Shown: one piece after another, positions 45,739-54,231 of the stretch
How positions within the stretch are numbered: position 1 is the stretch's first letter
How the letters are laid out: every line of letters begins with the position of its first letter
From: Geobacter sp. FeAm09
GTDB taxonomy: Bacteria; Desulfobacterota; Desulfuromonadia; Geobacterales; Pseudopelobacteraceae
Direction of reading: 5' to 3'
Assembly: GCF_008330225.1 (NCBI RefSeq)
Contig: NZ_CP042466.1
Location: 3,218,001 to 3,282,000, forward strand
DNA: 64,000 nt
Made by a program: the position numbers and the translations under genes
Notes under the pieces: generated by a model
Seen by the model: the letters and a program-made list of their open reading frames with translations, nothing else
Database searches by the model: none
Told to the model about the DNA's origin: nothing

Positions 45739-46485
45739 TTAGAGCTCCTGAGCCGTGGGCCGATACAGGATTTCGTTGATATCCACGTCATCCGGTTGGC
45801 TCATGGCGAACGCCACGGCCCGCGCAAAGGAATCGGCCGGGATTGCATAGGCCTGGTAGAAATTGCGGATACCCTCGGCGACGTCCGGCTCGGTGACACT
45901 GTCCGGCAGCTCCGTTGCCACGGCACCGGGGGAGATCACCGTCGTCCTGATATTGTAGGGTTTCACCTCCTGGCGCAGCCCTTCCGAGAGGACCCGCACG
46001 GCATGCTTGGTAGCCGCATAGACCACGCTGCCGGGCCGGACCTTGTGACCGGCCACCGAGGAAACATTGATGATGTGTCCGGCTTTCTGCCGCTGCATGT
46101 GCGGCAGCGCCGCGGCGATTCCGTACAGCACGCCCTTGATGTTCACATCGATCATGCGGTTCCAGTCATCCACTTTGAGGCGTTCGAGCAGCGAGTGCGG
46201 CATCAGGCCGGCATTGTTGATGATGACGTCGATCCGCCCGTAGGCCTGCACCGCCGCATCGACCAATCTCCGAACCTGATCGGGATCGGTGACGTCCGTA
46301 GCGACGGCGAGCGCCTTACCGCCGTTCCGGTTCAACTCATCGGCCAGCGCCTGCAAACGATCGAGGCGCCGCGCGCCCAGCACAACGCTCGCGCCCTGTG
46401 CGGACAGGAGCCGCGCGGTCGCCTCGCCCAGTCCGCTGCTCGCTCCCGTGATGACGACAATTTTTCCCTTGATGTTATTGTTCAT
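45739..46485 (-). CDS. Short-chain dehydrogenase/reductase
   Basis: A 248-aa classical SDR using NAD(P)H. The cofactor motif is [12 protein letters not shown] near residues 14-25, NNAGLM lies near 90, and the catalytic serine, tyrosine and lysine sit in NVSSVAGHK and YAATKHAVR. It resembles YdfG-like and serine 3-dehydrogenase-like members. Its stop abuts the MFS gene start. It is divergent from the AraC-family regulator with a 353-nt region between, and is probably the first gene of the minus-strand operon. Confidence 0.94.
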   Translation of the reverse strand: MNNNIKGKIVVITGASSGLGEATARLLSAQGASVVLGARRLDRLQALADELNRNGGKALAVATDVTDPDQVRRLVDAAVQAYGRIDVIINNAGLMPHSLLERLKVDDWNRMIDVNIKGVLYGIAAALPHMQRQKAGHIINVSSVAGHKVRPGSVVYAATKHAVRVLSEGLRQEVKPYNIRTTVISPGAVATELPDSVTEPDVAEGIRNFYQAYAIPADSFARAVAFAMSQPDDVDINEILYRPTAQEL

Positions 46486-46838
46486 GATAGTAACTCCTTT
46501 TTCTTGGGTTCACCCTTCCGTATCGCCGGGCAACCTGACGGCAATGATATGCATCACCGTGTCCCAGGCGTTGTGAATACCGATCAGGGTGACCTCCGGT
46601 TGGCAGAACGGACCGGCAATACTGTTGGCACAAAAAAGCCGATTTTTCAGATTCCGACCATTTCGTATTTTGTCGTCCAGGTGATTGTCAGGTTCGTCCT
46701 GATTGGTTAAAGCCTATCCCGGAAAGCACATAAACAGATAGATCAATCCTCTCGTTTTTTTGCCTGATTCTGCGGAGCGGGGAAATGCGGTTGTAAAGCT
46801 GCATTGGAGTGGCTACTATTGAAAAAGAGGAGAAATAT
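46486..46838. other. Divergent control region between SDR and AraC genes
   Basis: This 353-nt gap holds no convincing complete gene. Read on the minus strand, 46510-46640 gives a short open segment (VTLIGIHNAWDTVMHIIAV) that could be the tail of a lost gene. A TGGCAC at 46624 is followed by GC at the wrong spacing for a sigma-54 promoter. The promoters for both flanking genes should lie here, but I could not fix them. Confidence 0.4.
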
Positions 46839-47777
46839 ATGAACTACGACGCCAAAATAAACGATATCGAGGACAGCAGCCGGGAAACCGCAATTGCTGC
46901 ACTGAGGGATAGTATTGCCCGATGGACCGAACAAGGAGAGTTGCACACAACGGCCATTCCGGGCTTATCGCTATTCCGGAGGGAGGAGCCGACCGAGCCG
47001 GTCAGCGGCATGTACGAACCAAGTGTTTGCCTGGTTGCACAAGGGGCCAAACGTGTCTTGCTCGGAAACGATACGTATGTCTATGATGCGCACCATTATT
47101 TGATCACGTCCGTGCATCTCCCCACGATTGTGCAGATTATCGAGGCGGGTCCGGAAAAACCGTACCTGGGCCTCAGGTTGAAATTCGATCTGCGTGAGGT
47201 TGCGCAAATGATGGCGGACAGCAATCTGCCGCAACCACGGGCGCAGCAATCCAGCCGGGGCATGGCAACCGGTGAGGTGACACAACCACTGCTCAACGCG
47301 TTCCTACGGCTGATTGCCCTGCTTGCCGACGAGCAGGATGTTCCGATTCTCGCTCCGGTCATAAAGCGGGAGATCATCTACCGTCTGCTGGTGGGGGATC
47401 AGGGGGCACGCCTGCGCCAGATAGCATCGGCGGGGAGTCAGAGCCAGCAGATAGCGCGGGCAGTTGAATGGCTGAGGAGTAATTTCATGCAGCCACTCAG
47501 CATTGATGACCTGGCAGAGAAGGCCAGCATGAGCAACTCGACGTTTCATCACCACTTCCGGTCAATAACGGCCTTGAGCCCTTTGCAATATCAAAAGCAG
47601 CTACGGCTTCAGGAAGCCAGACGCCTCATGCTGGCCGAGCGAATGGATGCTGCAAACGCAGCATTTCAGGTCGGCTACGAGAGTCCGTCCCAGTTTAACC
47701 GGGAGTATAGTCGCCATTTCGGAGCACCTCCTTTGCGGGACATCTCGAAACTGCGCCTGTTGTCCGTCACCGAATAG
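46839..47777 (+). CDS. AraC-family transcriptional regulator (YqhC-like)
   Basis: A 312-aa regulator with an N-terminal AraC_N-type cupin domain (about residues 35-175, PSVCLVAQGAKRVLLGNDTYVYDA) and a C-terminal AraC double helix-turn-helix (ARAVEWLRSNFMQPLSIDDLA to FGAPPLRD). This is the architecture of E. coli YqhC, which senses aldehydes and activates nearby reductases. An AAGAGG site precedes the ATG at 46839. It is divergent from the SDR-MFS-decarboxylase-flavodoxin genes, its likely targets. Confidence 0.92.
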   Translation: MNYDAKINDIEDSSRETAIAALRDSIARWTEQGELHTTAIPGLSLFRREEPTEPVSGMYEPSVCLVAQGAKRVLLGNDTYVYDAHHYLITSVHLPTIVQIIEAGPEKPYLGLRLKFDLREVAQMMADSNLPQPRAQQSSRGMATGEVTQPLLNAFLRLIALLADEQDVPILAPVIKREIIYRLLVGDQGARLRQIASAGSQSQQIARAVEWLRSNFMQPLSIDDLAEKASMSNSTFHHHFRSITALSPLQYQKQLRLQEARRLMLAERMDAANAAFQVGYESPSQFNREYSRHFGAPPLRDISKLRLLSVTE

Positions 47778-47865
47778 AATAACGGCTTCGGCATGGTACG
47801 GCCTGTTGCGACACCTCCGCGGAACCGGTAGCTTGAAAAACAGATATCACGAAGAAGGCTGGATT

Positions 47866-48468
47866 ATGGACGACAATAAATCAATCACCGCGCGAATGCT
47901 GGTCGGGACCGCCATTGCAGACGGCCTGGACGCCATGGCGACGCTGCGTCTCGGTATCTTCCCGGAGTACCCTTATCTGTATCAGGGACGGAGAGAAGAC
48001 GAGCTCCAGTACGTGAGCACGTATGCCCAGGCACCTGATGCATGCGTCATACTCGCATACGATGGTTCTGCCGTCATCGGTGCAGCTACCGGCATGCCGC
48101 TAGTCCATGAAGACGCGCAGATGCGTGATGCCTTTGCGGGAACGGCATTTCCGCTCAACGAGATATATTACGTTGGTGAACTGCTCTTTCGTCCGGCCTA
48201 CCGCAATTGTGGTCTGGGCCAGAAGCTGCTTGCCCGTCTGGAAAACCACATCCGCTCCCTCGGCGACTACCGGACCCTTGCCTGTGCGACGGTTGAACGC
48301 CCCGATGACCACCCCCTGCGCCCGCATGATTACATCCCCATCACACGATTCCTTGCCCGTACCGGTTTTGTTCGGCTCCCCGAGGTGACCACCCGCTTCA
48401 CGTGGCGTGAGACCGATGGTGTCAAGCGGGACCACCTCATGCAATTTTGGATCAAGAGCCTTGTTTGA
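47866..48468 (+). CDS. GNAT-family N-acetyltransferase
   Basis: A 200-aa GNAT-fold protein. The acetyl-CoA binding region is YYVGELLFRPAYRNCGLGQKLLARLENHI, with the R/Q-x2-G-x-G/A-like motif seen as RNCGLGQK. The N-terminal part has DAMATLRLGIFPEYPYLYQGR, and VRLPEVTTRFTWRE lies near the end. I chose the ATG at 47866; longer frames overlap the AraC gene. It follows AraC by 88 nt in the same direction. The acceptor substrate is unknown. Confidence 0.82.
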   Translation: MDDNKSITARMLVGTAIADGLDAMATLRLGIFPEYPYLYQGRREDELQYVSTYAQAPDACVILAYDGSAVIGAATGMPLVHEDAQMRDAFAGTAFPLNEIYYVGELLFRPAYRNCGLGQKLLARLENHIRSLGDYRTLACATVERPDDHPLRPHDYIPITRFLARTGFVRLPEVTTRFTWRETDGVKRDHLMQFWIKSLV

Positions 48469-49350
48469 TTGATACTCAGCCGAGGCAGGGGGCTATTCAA
48501 GCGAGGGTGAGCGGAGTCCTCTGGGCAACGGGAATCAAACTGTGGGCGTTATTCTAGCAACCCCTCCTGCATTCACTCGAATTTTCCCGCCTGATCCCAT
48601 CTCGCACCATCCGGCTTCGAGGCATGGCCGGGCGCCGCCCCGTGAATCGAGCAATAATAGTTTCACCTGTAACGTATTTTGCTGTCCGTGCAATTCCTCT
48701 CCATATCTCGGAATCCTCTATTTTCATTACCATAAGCTGCAACAATTATTGCTTAATCTCACGCCGAACACTCCGCGGGCTGTTTCTGCAACCACCTGAT
48801 ATTAAAATATTATTATTTGTTTTTTCTTTGGCTTGATACCTGCTAAGGGGGGTCTACCACGGGCTTACATACCCCAACGGCATCAAGTACTGCCAATTCC
48901 CTCCCGTGAGGATGGTGCAACGTGATAAATCGAGATGTTAAGCCAGTGCCGAAGGGAGCCCGCTTGGCAGTTGTCGGGTCGGCGGCCCCCTTTGGCGTTC
49001 CCCCCATGGCAAACGATAATCTCATCACCGTTTCGGGAAATTCCCCCCTGATATTCGAAAAGCGGTTTTGCCCCTCCCCCCTGCAGGATATCCACAACAC
49101 GGACATGTGCCGGCCGTGGCCGTTAGACCTGAAACCGGAAGGGGCCACCAAGCTGTTCGGTTGCATCATTACGATGATTCGGCGGTGTTGAACTGAAACG
49201 ACAAGGGGCGCCGCACGGTTGGTTCTGGCCAGCGTGCCCGTCAGATAGATACGGCCCTTGAACTGACGGCCGGGTTTCATGCGGGCCTGCCCATATTGCC
49301 GACAAGTTGCACACCGCGACAGCCCAAGGCGGCGCGAAGGAGAAAAGCTC
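48469..49350. other. 882-nt region without a supportable gene
   Basis: 48469-48830 becomes AT-rich toward a T-rich tract, and 48845-49350 is again GC-rich. A sigma-54-like promoter at 48829 points right. Open frames exist on both strands (for example minus 48843-49412 and plus 48922-49191), but none has a ribosome site or a family I recognise. The segment may be a long leader of the ferredoxin-multicopper oxidase genes, a non-coding RNA or a decayed gene. Confidence 0.5.
48829..48844 (+). promoter_or_regulatory. Sigma-54-like promoter
   Basis: TGGCTT at 48829-48834, five nucleotides, then CTGCT gives GG (48830-48831) and GC (48842-48843) exactly 10 nt apart, preceded by a T-rich tract. It fits the RpoN consensus with three mismatches. 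The first downstream gene is the ferredoxin at 49351. Confidence 0.45.
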
Positions 49351-49542
49351 ATGGCACGAGTGGCGTTTGTTGACCAGAATCTGTGTATCGAATGCGGGAT
49401 CTGCGTAACCAACCTTCCAGACGTATTTCATTTCAGCGACAACGGCAAGGCCGAATGCTTCGATCCAAACGGCGCACCAGAGGACGAAATTCAGCTTCAG
49501 GCCATTGATTTGTGCCCGGTGAACTGCATCAGCTGGAAATAG
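49351..49542 (+). CDS. Single-cluster [4Fe-4S] ferredoxin
   Basis: A 63-aa ferredoxin of the single-cluster type. C12, C15 and C18 (NLCIECGICVTN) and C55 (LCPVNCISW) are the four cluster ligands. The extra cysteine usually before PDVF is a leucine here, and C36 and C59 remain as possible extra thiols. A GAAGGAG site lies 8 nt before the ATG. It carries electrons at low potential in the cytoplasm. It stands 140 nt before the exported multicopper oxidase; a direct link between the two is not obvious because they are in different compartments. Confidence 0.93.
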   Translation: MARVAFVDQNLCIECGICVTNLPDVFHFSDNGKAECFDPNGAPEDEIQLQAIDLCPVNCISWK

Positions 49543-49682
49543 TCCGGTCTAGCGGCCAGCGGTGCACGGGACACTACGCACCGCAACCGACAATCAGCCC
49601 AAGAGGCTGTCAAAGGAGGAAAATGCCTGGTTTTGCGAGCAACAGCGTCACCTTTGGGGAAGACTCATCAAAAGGAGGCAGT

Positions 49683-52600
49683 ATGGAGACACTAAGATCC
49701 AGGATGCGAGCAATGTGGCGAACCCCTCTGTGCCTGTCAGTACTGGCACTGGCCCTTTCGGGGGCACCGGGGCATGCGGGCCAGTGTCCGCCCAACATCT
49801 TTCCCGGGGTCAACCCGGCATCCCTGACAGACCCCCAGGCGGGGTTGTCAAACCTCTACACGTTCAACAACCCGATTCTCGATTCAAACAGCCTGCAAAA
49901 GTATGTGACGCCTGTGCCGAACGCCCTGGCCCCGGCCTTCATCTACTCCCCCAACGGCACACAAGGCGGCGAGACGTTGTACACCGTTTCCATGCGCGAG
50001 ATAACCCAGAGCCTCGGCGTGGTCTACAACAATCCGCTTGACGCGGCGAACAACGGCTGCACCGGGACGCCCAACACCCTGTGGGCCTACGGCGACGCGC
50101 GGGACAACGGCGTCACCGCGGCACCAACCGCCGCGCACAGTGTCCCCGGGCCAACATTTGAGGTCACGAGCAATGTCCCCCACCGTACCATCTGGACCAA
50201 CGAACTCCCCAACGCGAACCCATTTTACCATCCGGCCAATATCGACCCGACCCTCGACTGCGGGCCGAAGGCCCCGGGCTGTGCCCCCTTCAACCGGGTA
50301 GTGCCCCATACCCACGGCGCCCACGTGGCCGACGACAGCGACGGCAACCCCGATCAGTGGTTTACGCCCGGCTTTGCCCGCACCGGCCACAACTGGCAGC
50401 CCAATACCCACATCCCCGGTGCCGTAACCGGCACCTATCGCTTCGACAACAGCCAGGAGGCGGCTACGGTCTGGTACCACGACCATGCCATGGGACTCAC
50501 CCATCTCAACGTGTTCGCAGGCCTGGCGGGATTCAACATCATCCGGGACGCCAACGAGATCGCCATGCAGACGCCGCCTGCCGGTGGCGGGCTGGCGACG
50601 CTTCCCAAGTACCCCTTCGAAAACCTGCTGGCGATCCAGGACCGGGTCTTTGACACCAATGGCAAGGTGTACTCACCCGACCGTCCGATTCAGGATCTGA
50701 ATTTCCTGTTGGCCGGCGTTGCGTGCGATCCGACCCTGCCGACCACGGCGACTCCCCCGGCGACCGTGTCGCCGTATGCCTGCGCGCCAGCGAACCTGGT
50801 GGGAGGTGTCGGCTCGACACTGCTGCCTACCACCCCCTGCGACCCGGCGGCGCCCATCGCACCGGTGGCGAGTGTCTATGCGTGCCCCGTCAAGTACTTT
50901 ACCCGCAATCCCGACTTTTCCCTCAACATTATCCCGACCGGCACCACGCCGCCGGCCGGCGCCCAGACCTTCCCCTCAATAACCTCCGAATACTGGGGTA
51001 ACGTCATCCTGGTCAACGGTCAGGTGTGGCCCAAGCAGGATGTGGAGAAACGCGTCTACCGTTTCCGCTGGCTCAACGGTTCCGACTCCCGTACGTACCT
51101 TCTCCGCCTGGTGGACAAGAATACCGGGCTGCAGATAGCCGGCCTGGACATTTGGCAGATCGGCACCGAGCAGGGGTTCCTCCCCAAACCGGTTAAGGTG
51201 ATGATAAATGATCCCACAGCCACCGGAAGCGCATCCTCCATAGTCTGTCCGGCCGGGGCGCCGCCGGAGACGGTTGTCCCCACCCCCGCGCCTCCCGGCA
51301 TGACGGCGGGCCAGTGCTTCAACCAGACCAATGGCATCGTGTTGATGCCCGGCGAGCGGGTTGATGTGCTGCTCGATTTCACCAACGTGGCGGCAGGCAC
51401 CCAGGTGATCCTGCAGAACCTGGGTCCAGAGTTCCCCTTTACCGGCGAATATCCTCCTTCGGCCGCCAACGGCCAGCTCCCCTCCACCATCGTGCCGGAA
51501 ATCATGCTGCTGAACGTTGTGGCGGCATCGGCGGCTCCCAACACGATGGCACCCGGATCAATTGTCTCGCTTCGCGCAGCACCGGTGCCCACATTGGCGC
51601 CGACAGCAACGAGAACGCTCTACCTCGCCGAGCGCGTGGACCAGTTCGGACGGCTCTCGCTCACGATCAACGGCGTCGATTACATGACCGCGATAGACCA
51701 GTTCATACCGTTGGGAGCTACGGAGGAGTGGGACATCGTCAATCTCACCCCCGATGGCCACCCGATGCACCCGCACCTGGTTTCGCACCAGGTAATCAAC
51801 CGCCAGGACCTGATCGACCCGGCCACCAACACGCCGTTCGCCGCTCCGATGAACCTGCCGATGATGGGCACGACCGTCCAGGCCCAGTTTAACGGGGTTG
51901 CCCCCAACCCGGCCATGCCGACCGCCACCGGCGCCATCTACCCGCCAGCGGCCAACGAAACCGGCGCCAGCAAAGACACCCTCTTCGTACCGCCCGGCAA
52001 AGTCACCAGGATCAAGGCATTGTTCGACATCCCCGGACTTTACGTATTCCACTGCCACATCCTTTCACATGAAGAGAACGACATGATGCGGCCTTTCGCC
52101 GTCACCACCCCGGCTGCGTCCGTGACCCTCACCGCCGGCAACGTGTCCCAGCCTTCGGGTACGGCGGGGCCGGTAGTCTTTACCGCCGCGGCGAAGACAG
52201 GGCTCACCCCCTATACCGATTCAAACGCATACGAATACAATTTCAGCGTGACCGGACCTCCGGGGGTGACGCTTACTCAGCCGGACAACATGGTCTACAA
52301 CGCCGTCACCATGATGGGGATCAAGAGCCTCAATTCGGCTCTGGGATACTCCATGTACCGCGAGGCCACCTGGACACCGCCGAAGGTGCCCGGCACCTAC
52401 GCCGTGACCGTTAAAGCCGTACCGATGGGCGCCGATCCGACGGTTGCCGCCAATGTTGTCGCCAGCACCCTCAATTACACGATTGCCGCCGCGGGTATAG
52501 CTGGCGCCACATCCACAACGGGCAACGGCTTCTACAAGGCAGGCAGTAGCATCAACGTAACCGTCACGTTCAGTCAGGCCGTTACCTCCACCGGTCTGGC

Positions 52601-54161
52601 CATAGCCCTGAATAACGGCGTGACCCTCAATACGGGGGCACTTGCCAGTGCGAGCAGCTACAGCGGCTCCTTCACGGTGGCGGCCGGGCAGAACACACCG
52701 GCCGGCCAGTCTCTGAACATCACCGGCATCACCGGCACCATCGCCGATGCAGTGGGCAATACCATCATCAACCCGGCCATTCCCGCCGGGGGGAACATTG
52801 CCGACAGCGTGTCGATCATTACCGACACCACCCCACCGGTATCTCAGGCCACACCACCGGCCGGAACCTATGGCGGATCGGTCAGCGTAACTCTCGCGGC
52901 AAACGAGGCGGCAACCATCTACTTCACCACCGATGGCACGACTCCGACAACCGCATCAACCATCTACACCGTCCCTATCGTGCTGTCATCGACAACGACG
53001 ACCACGATGACCGTGAAGTTTTTCGCCGTGGACAAAGCGGGCAATACGGAAACTGCGGTGAATAGCGTCGTCTATACGCTGCACACCGCCGATCTCGTCG
53101 CCAAGGTGGCAATTAACAATGGCAAGGCTTTCACCAATTCTGCCGCCGTGACCCTCGCCATCTCAGCCAGTGATCCGGCTGGCGTGGCCGCGTACGCCGT
53201 CTCTACCGACAACGTGACGTACTCAACGCCGGTCGTCATCAATCCGCCCGTTGCCACCTATACCGCAAACGTGCCGTTAACGCTTCCGTCGACCGACGGG
53301 TTGAAGAGCGTGTACGTGAAATTCACCGACGCCCTCGGCGTTGTCTATCCGCCCGTATCTGCCCAGATTACGCTCGACACCGTACCTCCGACCACTTCGG
53401 CAACCCCGGCGGCCGGCACGTATAGCGGTGCCGTGACGGTAGCGCTGGCCGCCAACGAGAAGGCGACGATCTACTACACCACCAATGGCACTGTGCCGAC
53501 CATCTCCTCACCCATCTACATTTCACCCATTACCCTCAACGATCCGGGCAAGTCGGTGCAGGTGCAGTTCTATGCCGTCGATCAGGCCGGCAACGCCGAA
53601 ACGGTGAAAAGCGTTACCTACAATTTCACCCACGCTCCGGACATGACCGCCACGGTCAAAATAAACGGGGGAGCGCAGTACACGAACACCCGGAACGTTA
53701 CCTTGAGCATCCGCGCCCAGGACCCCATCGGCGGCGGCGTGGCCACCATGTCGTTCTCCAATGACGGGGTCACGTTTACAACGCCGGTACCCTATGCGGC
53801 GACAGACTCCATGCCTTGGACCCTGAGCCCGGGCGACGCCCTTAAGACGGTCTATTTCCGCTTCACCGACCTGGGGGGAGCCGGGCAGGCGCCCAATACC
53901 TATACCTTCACCGATACCATCTACCTGGCGGAAGGCGTAACGACCGCCACCTGCGACCTGGATGGCGACGGCAAGGTCGACATAGGGGATATTCTCAAGT
54001 TGTTGCGGGCAAGCGCCGCACATCTGAAGCTCACCATAGCCGAACAGGCCCGCAGCGACGTGAGCCCGCTGGTAAACGGCAAGCCGAGCCCCAAAGGGAG
54101 GATCGACGTGGGCGATGCCTTGGTATGCATCAAAAAGTACTTAAAACTTATCGACTTTTGA
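49683..54161 (+). CDS. Giant exported multicopper oxidase with chitobiase-like and dockerin-like domains
   Basis: A 1492-aa exported protein related to the Geobacter OmpB-type multicopper oxidases linked to Fe(III)/Mn oxide reduction. The signal peptide ends near APGHA (about residue 32). Copper motifs are HTHGAH (about 209), HDH (about 266), HPMHPHLVSH (about 693) and HCHILSHEENDMM (about 789). After the oxidase come beta-sandwich repeats, including two TTPPVSQATPPAGTYGG-like modules (about 1049 and 1235) resembling chitobiase C-terminal domains. The last about 70 residues hold two EF-hand-like repeats (DLDGDGKVDIGDILKLL and GRIDVGDALVCIKKYL) as in dockerins. The start at 49683 (AGGAGG site) is preferred; 49623 is also possible. 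Confidence 0.88.
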   Translation: METLRSRMRAMWRTPLCLSVLALALSGAPGHAGQCPPNIFPGVNPASLTDPQAGLSNLYTFNNPILDSNSLQKYVTPVPNALAPAFIYSPNGTQGGETLYTVSMREITQSLGVVYNNPLDAANNGCTGTPNTLWAYGDARDNGVTAAPTAAHSVPGPTFEVTSNVPHRTIWTNELPNANPFYHPANIDPTLDCGPKAPGCAPFNRVVPHTHGAHVADDSDGNPDQWFTPGFARTGHNWQPNTHIPGAVTGTYRFDNSQEAATVWYHDHAMGLTHLNVFAGLAGFNIIRDANEIAMQTPPAGGGLATLPKYPFENLLAIQDRVFDTNGKVYSPDRPIQDLNFLLAGVACDPTLPTTATPPATVSPYACAPANLVGGVGSTLLPTTPCDPAAPIAPVASVYACPVKYFTRNPDFSLNIIPTGTTPPAGAQTFPSITSEYWGNVILVNGQVWPKQDVEKRVYRFRWLNGSDSRTYLLRLVDKNTGLQIAGLDIWQIGTEQGFLPKPVKVMINDPTATGSASSIVCPAGAPPETVVPTPAPPGMTAGQCFNQTNGIVLMPGERVDVLLDFTNVAAGTQVILQNLGPEFPFTGEYPPSAANGQLPSTIVPEIMLLNVVAASAAPNTMAPGSIVSLRAAPVPTLAPTATRTLYLAERVDQFGRLSLTINGVDYMTAIDQFIPLGATEEWDIVNLTPDGHPMHPHLVSHQVINRQDLIDPATNTPFAAPMNLPMMGTTVQAQFNGVAPNPAMPTATGAIYPPAANETGASKDTLFVPPGKVTRIKALFDIPGLYVFHCHILSHEENDMMRPFAVTTPAASVTLTAGNVSQPSGTAGPVVFTAAAKTGLTPYTDSNAYEYNFSVTGPPGVTLTQPDNMVYNAVTMMGIKSLNSALGYSMYREATWTPPKVPGTYAVTVKAVPMGADPTVAANVVASTLNYTIAAAGIAGATSTTGNGFYKAGSSINVTVTFSQAVTSTGLAIALNNGVTLNTGALASASSYSGSFTVAAGQNTPAGQSLNITGITGTIADAVGNTIINPAIPAGGNIADSVSIITDTTPPVSQATPPAGTYGGSVSVTLAANEAATIYFTTDGTTPTTASTIYTVPIVLSSTTTTTMTVKFFAVDKAGNTETAVNSVVYTLHTADLVAKVAINNGKAFTNSAAVTLAISASDPAGVAAYAVSTDNVTYSTPVVINPPVATYTANVPLTLPSTDGLKSVYVKFTDALGVVYPPVSAQITLDTVPPTTSATPAAGTYSGAVTVALAANEKATIYYTTNGTVPTISSPIYISPITLNDPGKSVQVQFYAVDQAGNAETVKSVTYNFTHAPDMTATVKINGGAQYTNTRNVTLSIRAQDPIGGGVATMSFSNDGVTFTTPVPYAATDSMPWTLSPGDALKTVYFRFTDLGGAGQAPNTYTFTDTIYLAEGVTTATCDLDGDGKVDIGDILKLLRASAAHLKLTIAEQARSDVSPLVNGKPSPKGRIDVGDALVCIKKYLKLIDF

Positions 54162-54178
54162 TGCTCCGTAATGACATG

Positions 54179-54206
54179 GCCCGGTCCGTCTGCGGACGGA
54201 CCGGGC
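54179..54206. terminator. Hairpin between multicopper oxidase and lipoprotein genes
   Basis: A perfect 12-bp stem (54179-54190 with 54195-54206) with a TGCG loop lies 17 nt after the oxidase stop. There is no T-run, so it may be an intercistronic or 3'-end stabilising hairpin rather than a full terminator. Confidence 0.55.
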
Positions 54207-54231
54207 TACACCACCGACAATGGAGAACAAT

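Noticed and set aside
46624..46638. Sigma-54-like TGGCAC in the SDR/AraC gap
   Set aside because: GG and GC are 9 nt apart, not 10, so it does not fit the RpoN promoter.
48843..49412. A 189-codon minus-strand frame before the ferredoxin gene
   Set aside because: No ribosome site, no recognised domain, antisense to the ferredoxin start, and equally long frames exist on the plus strand. It is kept only as a caveat in the finding on this region.
49562..50041. A 159-codon plus-strand frame overlapping the multicopper oxidase N-terminus
   Set aside because: It is an out-of-frame shadow of the oxidase; the oxidase frame has the signal peptide and copper motifs.
52830..53640. Tandem DNA repeat within the multicopper oxidase gene
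   Set aside because: The similarity of the two PPAGTYGG/PAAGTYSG modules is at the protein level and reflects repeated domains, not a recent DNA duplication.
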